Source of the DNA: Amoebidium appalachense
Lineage: Eukaryota; Ichthyosporea
Direction: 5' to 3'
Assembly (NCBI GenBank): GCA_963693365.1
Contig: CAVNZM010000001.1
Location: 8,184,001-8,248,000 of the forward strand
Length of the DNA: 64,000 nt
Made by a program: the position numbers and the translations under genes. Under the pieces are notes generated by a model, which did no database searches, was not told where the DNA came from, and saw only the letters and a list, made by a program, of their open reading frames with translations. Every line of letters starts with the position of its first letter. Position 1 is the first letter of the stretch. This document shows positions 53,807 through 64,000 of this stretch, one piece after another.

Positions 53807-55130
53807 ACCACCACCTACACCCCCCACCCCAACCCTCACCCCGCCCTCACGAGTCACCACCCACCCATCCACCCTGCCACAAAATAATCATGAACGGGCG
53901 TGTACGCTCCCAATCACATACCTAAGCACAGGTCAGATTTTAGTGACCCAACAAAATCGTGCATGCGCCAAATCTTACGAGTGCAATTGAAAGACGCTGT
54001 ATCCGAAAATAAGTTTGCGCACCTTTTGCGGATGTGCATGCCCAGGCAGTATTAGTAGTTTATAAGTTCAAAAGAATTAAAAGTGCAGGTTATGCGCCGC
54101 TACTGTGGAGATATGGTAACTGAGTGTCACTTGTTTGATGGTTCTTGGTACCTTCCGAACATGTAGTTTTCTCCAGATGTGTTCGGGTGCCCGTCCATAT
54201 GCATGTTGCTCAAGCAACCCCCCCCCCCCCCCCCCCCCCTCCCGCCCTCCCCCTCCCCTCCTCCCTCCCCCCCCCCCCAAAAAAAAAAAAAAAAATAAAA
54301 GTAAAATAAAGTAAAATAAAATAAAATAAAAATAATAAACTTGTCTTCGATTCTGCCTTGTTCTGTACACCGCCAAAGCTGACCCGCCAGCCTTGCCCAA
54401 CCATTTTAAACCAGGGACCCCCCCTCCCCCTCCTCCCCGGTCCCCTTCCCCTTCCCCCCCCCCCCTCTCTCTCTCTCCCCCCCCCCCCCCCCCCCCCCCT
54501 CCCCCTCCCCCCCTCCCCCCCCCCCCCCCGGCTCCATAGGGGAATTCGAAGGCATTTTTTCTTCCTCATTTTCCCTTCTTGCCCACAAACTGAATTAAAA
54601 TGACCCCTCATTCCCCCTCCTGAAGGCTGCCAAGTTGAAAAGCAACAAAGAAGTGTATTCTCTACTTCAACTATTTCTGTCCGCGGGGGACGGGCGATGG
54701 GCGGGCGGGCGGGGGGGAGGGGGGGGGGGGGGGGATGGGACTAAGGGATCCAGAAAGGGACTCGATAAGGGGTTCTCTCGAGTATTTATTTTTTATGTTT
54801 TGGACCCTCGAAGGCATCGAGGAGAATGGGGAGGGGGGAGTGGGGTGGGTGGATGGCGTGATGGGGGGGGGGGGGAAAGGAGGACCTACTCATCCTAATC
54901 CTTCCGCCATTCCCTTACTCCCGACTCCTTTCTTCAGACCCAACAGCGATTTTCTAGACATGTTAATGCATAAGGGCCACGGGGAAGTTTACGAGGTGCG
55001 ATTGTGGTGTGCCGGCAGCCATTTGTGCACTGTTAGAATCCGATGAACCGTTATGGTTGCCCATATGTACATATACGAAGTTCGGCACAAAAGCAAACAA
55101 GTGTGTGTGTGCGTGTGCGTGTGTGTGCGT

Positions 55131-55178
<48 letters not shown>

Positions 55179-55619
55179 TGAAGGCGGGGGTTGGGGGGGG
55201 GGGGGGGGAGGGGGGGGGGGGCGAGAGGAAGTTGAAGCACAAAATAAGGGGAAACCGTTCCTTCCTTTTTTTTTTTCTCTCTCTCTCTCTTTTCTTTTTT
55301 TTGTGTGTCTGTGGGAGGGGAGGGGGTGAGAGTGTGGGGCAGGGGGGGGGGGGGGGGGGGTTGGAGATGACGAGCAGACGCACATGCCTGTCACACCTGC
55401 ACACAATAAATTTTGGAGAGAACAATGTCCGAACACAAACTTAAAGGAATTGTTTCAAATAATTGTGTGCATGTGCATGTGTGTGTGTGTGCTTGTGTGC
55501 CCATGCTGTAGTGGCGTTGCGTGTGCGCTTCTTTCTTTTGTCCTTATTTTTTATAATATGATTTGCCTTGTCATATGGAAACGTCCTTTTTCGCTCTTTT
55601 TGTTTTCTTTTTTTTTTTC

Positions 55620-55653
<34 letters not shown>

Positions 55654-55685
55654 GGGGGGGAGGGATGGATGATAATTGAAACGGT

Positions 55686-55720
<35 letters not shown>

Positions 55721-55789
55721 TGATGATCTCATATCCATCAGGTATTGTAGACCGTATTATCTTAAGATTTGGACAGAAAAAATAGCACT

Positions 55790-56124
55790 TTAATCTTGAT
55801 TTCAATTTTCCTTATTTTGATCACCCCTCTACGGTGTATCACATTTTTGCTAGTTTTCTATCACATTGCAGCACAGCCATCCATTATTACTTTCGAATGA
55901 AAGCTTTAACTTGGTCATTTTTTCTATGTCTCCTTATCACAAAGAATTGTCCCACAATCAAGCATATCAAACACACCTCCTGTCTATCTGTCGGGCCCGG
56001 GCACTGTGAGTTTGGGCGGCACACGCAGAACACGTGACAATGGTCACAGGTCCATGCTGGTGACTTGATGCCAGAAGTGCAGAAGCCGCCCAAGTTGATT
56101 TGTAGCCGAATGTCCCTCAGCCAT

Positions 56125-56159
<35 letters not shown>

Positions 56160-56163
56160 CGGG

Positions 56164-56195
<32 letters not shown>

Positions 56196-57114
56196 ACACC
56201 ACGTCTCCTCCCCCTCTCCTCCCCCTCCCCCTCCCCCCCCCCCCCCCCCCCCTGGCCGCGGTTGTAAATATGGATTTATAGACAGTATATGAGAGTGAAG
56301 AACATTGCCGACAGAGCTTCCCGCAAGATACCTTTCCCTGTTCAGAATCATGCACACTGCACACATCGATAATGTGGCATTTGACCGCCGTCAATGGGTG
56401 CAAAGTGTGGAAAAATGAATATCAATACGCCGTTGAAGAGGAATGGGCTAATAGCATTATATATGTTCATGTGCGTGTGTGTCTCTCTGGGGTAGTATGT
56501 GTGTATATGTGTTTTCGTCTGCAGTGCACACGAGCAACCTGTGCACTTTTAACAGTTGAAAACCGGAGATGCAGGGGTAAAGGGAGGGTTGGGTCGGGGA
56601 GAGGGGGAGGGGGGAAAGGGTGAGGGGGGAGACAAGAGAAGGGAGGGGGGGGGGGGGGGGGGGCAGGGGGACGGAGGGCTTGCGTGGGGGGAGGGGGGGG
56701 GGGGGGGGGAGGGAGGGAGACAAATGGGAAGGGAGACGGTATTTCACCCTTTGATAAAAGGTTGGTCTCATTGTGTTATGTATCTGCACCGGCACCTTCT
56801 GGCTTTTCTGCACCCAAAAACGGACATCCGTCACCCCCTAGTTCTAAAAAAGCAAAAAAAAAAAAACAAAAAAAAAAACAAAAAAAAAACGAAACTCAGA
56901 AAGAAACAGTTGCCCGAGTTAGTTTTGTCAGTGACTGCTGTTTCTTTCAAGTTTGAGTTGTTCGTTTTTGGATATCATGGTGTCAAGGCTGTTTTTCACG
57001 AAGTGGGGGTTATCCGATGGTGTGTGTATCAGTCAGGTATTTTTTTTAGAACACAATTCTCGTACCCACGCCCTCCTGTGTTGCCCCAAATCCCCCCCCC
57101 CCCCCCCCCCCCCT

Positions 57115-57155
<41 letters not shown>

Positions 57156-57461
57156 ACCCCACCCCCTTTACGCTATCGTAACGCAACCTGCCATCGATTT
57201 CCTCAAATGTCTTGATTGTGCCTGGACCGCAAAAATGAAATGGAACAAAAAAGGTCGAAAAAGCCCCACAATTCAACGTGTTAAACTCACTGTCCTCTTT
57301 TTTACCCTCGTGTGGCGCAATTTCTTTCGCGCAGCAGCCCATTGTAGATTCGTGAACATTGACATAAATGTTCCTCTTTATCTCAGGTTGAGTGGCTATC
57401 AGCTTCGCTGGGGCTGTTACCTCTATGCTGCCCATCACTAAAGCTGAATCACCAATAGTGT

Positions 57462-57536
<75 letters not shown>

Positions 57537-57540
57537 ACCA
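55790..57540 (+). repeat. Repeat B, copy 1
   Basis: Shares ordered blocks with 59270-60600: GTGTATCACATTTTTGC / TATCACATT..CAGCACAGCCATCCATTA, GTCAAGGCTGTTTTTCACGA, GCGCAGCAGCCCATTGTAGA, and AGCTGAATCACCAATAGTGT followed by poly-C. Extra DNA is inserted in this copy. Confidence 0.7.
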
Positions 57541-57752
57541 CTACCACCACCAACTTGACCACCACACTCCCACACTCCCACCCACCCATCCGCGGTATCC
57601 TACCCACCCACACCAAGGCCTCCTAAGAGGTGTGCGGATCAGGAAGCTTGCAATTATGCTGACCTCCACTCCCCTTCTGCCTCCCGCCACACACACACAC
57701 ATACAATAGCACACAAAGTGTACACACACAAACGCACACAATGTACACACAC

Positions 57753-57803
<51 letters not shown>

Positions 57804-57835
57804 ACCCCCCCCCCCCCCCCCCCCCCCCCCACCCC

Positions 57836-57875
<40 letters not shown>

Positions 57876-58288
57876 ACGCTCAAACACGCACACAGCTAAC
57901 TTATGTTGAAACCACCTCACACACACACAATCACACAGACGCGCGCAGGCACGCGCACGGGCACACGCACACACCGCGACGCAAGTATGCACGTACCCGC
58001 ACGCACAGAAAAAGCGCACACTCAAGAGTTTCCGGCCAGCATCCTGATCATGAATTTACGTGCACAAATTCCAAGCACATTTGCACACTTTTTCCAAAAA
58101 ACACCCCAGTCACATAGTGTCTCAATTATATCTGCAGATGGGCTCGGCAGCTGTCGTGTGGCACCATTTTCGCATCAAGATGAGGTCTTGACAGAAGGAG
58201 TTTATCCCAGAACTGCTTTGAATTATCTAGAGTTCATTCTAACTCAGACAGCCCATCCTACTCCACACACGCACACACGCAGACACAC

Positions 58289-58318
<30 letters not shown>

Positions 58319-58320
<2 letters not shown>

Positions 58321-58613
58321 TCTCTCTCTCTCTCTCTCTCGCCCTCTCCTTCTCTCCCTCTATCTGTTTTTCTCTCTTTCTCCCTCCTTCCCACTCTCCC
58401 TCTCTCTCTCTTTCTATCTCTCTCTCTTTCTCCATTTCTCTTTCTTTCTTCCCCCTCCCCCCCCCCGGCCCCCCCCTGCCCTGCCCGCCCGCCCCCCTTC
58501 CCCGAGGCGCGCGCTCTCTCTCTCTCTGCCTTACCCTCTCTCTGTCTCTCTCCACCCCCTCACTTTCTTTCCCTCTCTCTCGCTCTCTCTCTCTCTCTCT
58601 ATCTCTCTCTCCC

Positions 58614-58700
<87 letters not shown>

Positions 58701-58721
58701 CCCCCTTCTCTCTCTACTCCC

Positions 58722-58762
<41 letters not shown>

Positions 58763-58785
58763 CCCCCCCCCCCCCTCCCCCCCCT
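58319..58785. repeat. (CT)n-rich block
   Basis: CT repeats, purest over 58620-58700, with CCT, TTTC and CG interruptions, ending in poly-C. It follows an (AC)n run at 58290-58319. Confidence 0.95.
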
Positions 58786-59031
58786 CTCCGCACCCCCCCC
58801 CCCCCCCCCCCCCCCCGCTCTCTTTCTAGCTTATAGTTTCATCTCACATCCCCATAACCATCTTCCTCCCCCCCTTCTGCTTTTGACACCCCCGAGAAAG
58901 GGCCCCTGCCCCCTGCCCCTCATTAACCTACCCCCCCCAACCCCCCTCTCTCCTCCCCCCCCCCCCCCTCCCCCCCCTCCCCCCTCCCCCAAGAGCCCGC
59001 AGCTCCCACCCCTCCTAATCCCTCAGCCACT

Positions 59032-59063
<32 letters not shown>

Positions 59064-59269
59064 TTCCCGTGCATGTCGACATCCAAGATGTTTAGCGTGT
59101 GTTTTTGTGTGTGTTTTGTGGTTGTGTGCTTTGTGGTGTGCGTTTTTGACAATTTTGGGTACCACAGTCTGTGGCCAGATCTCTCAGCAGCTGTTGGTGC
59201 CACCATGTCAAACAGTCAACAAATGTCTTGTAGAGGTCACTTAATAGCGATCATAGTATCAGCTTACCT

Positions 59270-60565
59270 TAGGCTAACCACGGTATATCACACCGTATTT
59301 TTTTATAGTGTATCACATTTCAGCACAGCCATCCATCCATTAACACTAATTAATTAAAAGTATAAAATGCTTATGTGAACTATGATGGTTCCAGGCAATG
59401 TTCGTTTTTAAATCTCAATGTGTCAGGTTGTCTTTCACGAGGTGATAACGAGGTTCTCCCATGGTGCATCATAACGGTTTGAATGAAGTTCAACGAAAAC
59501 ACAATTATAGTTTCCAAGGGGCCATGTGCGACACAAACCCCCCCCCCCCCCCCCCCTCCCCCCCCTCCCCCCCCCCCCCCCCCTCCGGCTCAAACACACA
59601 CACGCACCCACTCACCCACCGTGATCATACGATGATAACCGTACAACCGGGCGACTATGAATCTCACGTGCCTCATTTTGTATCTTACATAATCACAAAA
59701 GAAAAATATCCCACATCAAGCCTCAAAACACACTGACCTTAATATTATCCCCGTATGGCAATTGACTTTCGGGCAGCAGCTGCACATTTGTGAACTTTAT
59801 TATCATGATGTTCATCGTCTCAATATCTTCATCTGAAGAGGCTCCCCAACTGTTTAGGCATATGCTTGGGGCTATGAGTGCTACCCGCTGTAGACATGGT
59901 TGTGTACATTCACGTGCACACCGTGCTGTTTCCCCACAACCAGTCTACGTGCCTTTGTGTCTTCTCGCCAGAGGCTGGAATAGAGCCACGGAAGCAGCTA
60001 CTAATCGGCTGCATCACTTTTAGCTGTATTCCTTATTAGGGCAGTTGCTCTGCACCTTAAGTATGCAGTTAGGAGCGATGCAAAGAACATGAACACTTCG
60101 CCAGCATGTATCTTCGGTGTACGGCACACACTGTGTGCCGTAGACACTTTATTGGGCACTAGACATACACATGTAGCACTGTAGGATAACTTGAAGCTAG
60201 ATTATGATCACCCAGGAGAAGCTCATGTACTCATGTATATGTCATGTACTTTTTTTTTAAGTAGGGCCACATGCCTATTGGCTGTCGCCTTACAAAAGTA
60301 TGCGAGCAGTGCTCTCCGGACCGGCGGAAACCAAGGGACTATAAAAGGCTGGTACATTCCAGACTTGGGTCACTTGGGCGGGGCTGTGTGTCCGAGTAAA
60401 CGTTACACTAGTCGTGCGGTGTCAGACTAGCTGTAGCACCCGCTTTCTTGTCTCTATACTTACGTGCTTCTCCTAGCCTGCATATGTTAACTAGGGCATA
60501 GTATTAGTGTATTCACACCTGCTGGTTTTCACCGCATCGGGAAAGCTGAATGACCCATAGTGTTT

Positions 60566-60600
<35 letters not shown>
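59270..60600 (+). repeat. Repeat B, copy 2
   Basis: Counterpart of 55790-57540: AGTGTATCACATTTCAGCAC, GTCAGGTTGTCTTTCACGA, GGGCAGCAGCTGCACATTTG, and AGCTGAATGACCCATAGTGT followed by poly-C. Contains the palindrome at 60120-60142. Confidence 0.7.
60120..60142. other. Perfect palindrome with 11 bp arms
   Basis: TACGGCACACA, one C, then TGTGTGCCGTA. Could form a hairpin or be a site for a dimeric factor. Not part of the GT/AC microsatellites. Confidence 0.7.
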
Positions 60601-60607
<7 letters not shown>

Positions 60608-60833
60608 CCCCTCCCCCCCCCCTCCCCCCCCCACCCCCCCCCCCCACACACACACCATCCCTCCTCCCTCCCACGTACAGGTGCTTACCGCGCTCGTGGC
60701 ACATTCCGTTGCACCCACCCGTACATCCAACCCCACACACAAACACACACGGTGGTGGTGGTGGTGGTGGCCATGGCGTGTGTGTGTGTGTGGTGGTGGT
60801 GTGTGTGTGTGTGTGTTTGGGGGGGGGGGGGGG

Positions 60834-60867
<34 letters not shown>

Positions 60868-61202
60868 GGGGCAAGTGGGAAGAATTAGAGACAAGCTGGA
60901 TTGCTGTGCTGTTTACTAATAGAGCCCAGGCCGTGGGCCGGGGTCCGAGTCACAAAAAAAGAGAGAGTGATGGAACAGGTATTAACTTCAAACAGTTCAT
61001 TCAGCTATGACTAGGGGCGCCTGCACACCACACACACACACACACACACAAAAACACACGCAAACACATAAAAAAAAGAACACACACACGCACACGCCGC
61101 ACACACACACACACACACGCACAATGTCCCGTTTCCAAAAACAAAAAAACCGATTGCTCCAAAAACGTTGGCAATGCATTGAACAGTTTTCTCCTCTATT
61201 CC

Positions 61203-61250
<48 letters not shown>

Positions 61251-61261
61251 AAGCCACTCAC

Positions 61262-61747
61262 ACAATGTACACGTAAAGGATCTAGATCTCAGTGAAGGAA
61301 GAAATCTTTTTAAACACACCTTTAATAAAGGTCCAGGTTTGGCCGTGGGAACATTTATTTATTTCCATATTTAACAGTGAGCCACGTGTCTACCACGTGT
61401 ATACGTATGCACTTGCCTTAGTGCTCATCTATAGAACATGCATAAGTACACTATAGCACACATTCAGTCTATTTGTAGGACGCTCATGTTGACTTCATTA
61501 TTATCTACCATTAAAGGCTTAAGCAAATATTACACGGTATTTACACAACCCTTGCGTCATACAACCGTTATGTACGTTAAAAAGAGAGATTTCTATTCTT
61601 AAAGCTGTGCTAAAAATAGTCCTGGCTAGGCTATAGAAACTCCGAGGAAACTTGAAAATCCGGTTAAACATGTCAGTGTGCAGACAACATGTCAGACTCG
61701 ACAATTTGAAACCAGTACCGCATCTTGGATCTGCCCAATCCATTCAT

Positions 61748-61784
<37 letters not shown>

Positions 61785-61850
61785 GAATAATGATACATAT
61801 ATATATATACATATACCTATACATATGCATATCTACAAATTGAAATAAAA
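61262..61850 (+). repeat. Repeat A, copy 2
   Basis: Counterpart of 52505-53235, with the same order of conserved blocks and a poly-C run at the same relative place (61750-61782). Confidence 0.8.
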
Positions 61851-62081
61851 AGGCAGTGGGTGGTCATTTCAAGCCTATTGCTAGGTGTAAAACCCTCAAA
61901 CCTGCAACTATCGAGGATCAGCGCAACCACACGAATTCGGTGGCCAACATCACCTCCAAAAATGCCATACATAGGCATTCAAATTTATGTCATCTGTCAG
62001 CGATTCACATTTGCCCGACTCCAGGCACAATCATGTCATGTCCCTGCCCAAGCGGAACAATGCTCGTATCCAAACAGCACA

Positions 62082-62095
62082 CACACACACACACG

Positions 62096-62149
<54 letters not shown>

Positions 62150-62222
62150 CACACGCACACGCACACGCACACACACACACACACACACACACGGGCACGC
62201 GCGCACACACACACGCACACGC

Positions 62223-62272
<50 letters not shown>
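62082..62272. repeat. (AC)n block next to the unknown gene
   Basis: AC repeats with CGCG islands and GCAC variants, ending 12 bases before the stop codon (62284-62286) of the minus-strand gene, so it probably lies in its 3' UTR as (GU)n. Confidence 0.93.
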
Positions 62273-62274
<2 letters not shown>

Positions 62275-62283
62275 AGCCCATAT

Positions 62284-63192
62284 TCACACGGATGCATCCG
62301 ACCAATCAACACTCTCCTCATCGCTTTCGTCATCTACCAGTGCCCACCTCTCCTCAGGGCCGTCCATTTGCGCAAAATATGGCGAAGATCGCAGCACCTC
62401 TAACAGCCAATCGGAATTCAGCATCGACCCACGTGCATGTGCACGTGATTGCAGTAGAGACCACAACTCTTCACGTGTGATGCCACCCTCCTGCGAAAAT
62501 GAAAACGAAAACCCCCCGAAAAAATGCAAGTGAGTGTACGTTCGCCGAATTTGAGGTGTGTAAGGGTGGAAAATGAGGGGTTTTGCGCGTGGGGCTGGCT
62601 ACCAAGAAAGCAAACCTAGAGATCCCACCTTCATACCTACAACCTGATACAGGGGCTCAAAGTGAAGAAAATTGGCAACACGTATCAAATACGCTATATG
62701 GGGGGGGGGAGGGGGGGGAAGGGGGTTCCGTAAGATGGTGTGTGAATCAATCAATTCAAAAGCTAAAGCATTGGAATTGTGTGTGAAGTTTTGTGCTCCA
62801 AAAAGACACACATGTGCACATATGCACAAACCCACCGATCGATATAACAAAAAGAGAAAGTCTGGTTTAAAAGATAGCAAAAGATCTGGAGGTAGGCTTT
62901 GGATGACTGGATGACTGACCGGCTGGGCTGAAGTTAATTATTACTCGATGAACCCTGACCAGTCGTATTGACCTGTTTATCGTGCACCAAAAAGTTAACA
63001 TACGACAGGCTCATATACACATGGACCAAAAAACGAATTTTTTCTTTTATGCACGACCGTGCGTCTGTGTGTCCACACTTAGAAAGCTGTGCGTGTGAAC
63101 TTTGCCAGCAATAAAGAAGGGAAGGGGAGGGGGAGGGGGAAGGGAGGATGGGGGCCAGTTGGGGGCAGCGGGCACATCTGGGGCGAGCGGGT

Positions 63193-63225
<33 letters not shown>

Positions 63226-63804
63226 GGGGGGAGGTGAATTTTTTATTTTATTTTATTTTATTTTTTTATTTATTAATTTTTTATTTTTTTATTTTTTGGG
63301 GGGGGAGGGGGGGGGGGGGGTTGATCACTCGCAGGCACACAAGAAAGGATACAAGACACCTACCATGCTTCTGCCCATAATGGCCAGGTTTCGGCAGCAT
63401 GCGACAGCATCAATCTCAGCCCTCTCTGCCGGTGTGTATTCATCCACAGGATACATTATGTGCGCCACAAGTTCATGAGATTCCGGTAAAACTATTGGGC
63501 TGCTGTTTGTGTACTCCTCTGTACACACTCCGGTAGCATCACAAAATCCGCAATTTTTTGTAGCAAAGTTACAGAATTTGCCGACAGTATGGGTGCATGT
63601 ATGCATGTCTGGTTGGGGTGGAAGAGGGATTTTGGTGGTGTGTTTGCGCACAAACACGGCGATTTGTGTGGCCCATCCAAGGTGTTGGTGGGTCGGTGGG
63701 GGGTCCCCTACCCCCGTAAAAGTGACGTCATATCCATATTCATGCGCTGTGTTTTGGCACCTGCATATATATCCACGCGTGAGTGCCATGACATAACCTG
63801 GCAC
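62284..63804 (-). CDS. Unknown gene, at least 2 exons, 5' end uncertain
   Basis: The last exon 62490-62284 (69 codons with stop) follows a TTTCGCAG acceptor. Its acidic C terminus ([20 protein letters not shown]) follows a helical segment ([33 protein letters not shown]). The preceding exon ends at 63364 with donor GTAGGT, and the join is in phase. That exon surely covers [20 protein letters not shown] and [12 protein letters not shown]. Its start may be an acceptor at about 63499-63518. Alternatively the frame stays open to an ATG at 63804, which would give a 215 aa protein with a Cys-rich patch ([19 protein letters not shown]). More exons may lie off the window. I do not recognise the family. 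Confidence 0.6.
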
Positions 63805-63899
63805 ATATTGCCCTTATCCACTGAATGAATTGTGTGGTGAGAAGGAAGTTCAACACAAAAGCTTACTTAAATATGACTTTGTTCTAGTTGGTATACTCT

Positions 63900-64000
63900 A
63901 CCGGTACCTCCCCCCCCCCCCCCCCCCCCCCCCCCGGCCTCACTCTCCCCCTCCCCCCCCCCCCCCCGGGAACCTTGATCCCTTCCCCCCCCCCCCCTCT
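63900..64000. repeat. Poly-C tracts at the right edge
   Basis: C runs at 63909-63935, 63954-63967 and 63986-63997 with short spacers. No gene seen. Confidence 0.9.

Larger units (their letters stand above)
51808..62283. other. Long gene-poor intergenic region with diverged repeats
   Basis: Apart from repeats A and B and the microsatellites I can support no gene here. 53360-53640, 53925-54210, 54900-55090, 58020-58260 and 61860-62080 are unique sequence. A minus-strand frame ending near 54077 (peptide EHIWRKLHVRKVPRT) is the only faintly protein-like piece, and it has no partners. Confidence 0.5.

Overview
The window is nuclear DNA from an intron-rich eukaryote. I can model six split genes with consistent GT-AG phases and a seventh with less certain limits. 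The assembled VTI1, VMP1, HIS6, BTB/WD40 and FAM210-like exons all keep phase to a stop and give family-sized products (222, 420, 265, 485 and 287 aa). A cytosolic, fungal-like HIS6 (animals lack histidine synthesis) beside VMP1 (absent from the familiar yeasts) suggests a unicellular opisthokont, such as an ichthyosporean-like protist or an early-diverging fungus. That placement is inference.

Layout: 1-2877 repeat-rich intergenic DNA; 2878-10368 VTI1 (+, 8 exons); 10369-14084 intergenic, with two weak gene candidates on opposite strands; 14085-21024 VMP1 (+, 7 exons); 21025-24233 an AT-rich island with two unrecognised ORFs; 24234-31297 a T1-type BTB plus WD40 protein (-, 6 exons); 31298-32370 a divergent promoter region with a 93 bp tandem duplication; 32371-41577 HIS6 (+, 11 exons); 41578-43196 a triplicated repeat; 43197-44569 a MYND zinc-finger protein (+); 44570-46207 convergent intergenic DNA; 46208-51807 a mitochondrial FAM210/DUF1279-like membrane protein (-, 6 exons); 51808-62283 a gene-poor stretch with two pairs of diverged repeats; 62284-63804 an unknown gene (-), perhaps continuing past the right edge.

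The genes do not form a pathway. VTI1 and VMP1 both act in endomembrane traffic and autophagy, but nothing in the sequence shows that this adjacency is functional. Most of the window is intron and repeat: very long (AC)n/(GT)n, poly-C/poly-G runs of 20-60 bases, composite C-run/A-run tracts, (GA)n, intronic minisatellites, an MITE with TA target duplication, and a dispersed family whose copies end in poly-C.

The most interesting signals are the fixed C-to-A polarity of composite homopolymer tracts, two unrelated intronic minisatellites that abut a 3' splice site and repeat GCATG, introns whose two halves carry complementary G/GT and C/CA tracts, and a partial duplication of a VMP1 exon with its donor site.
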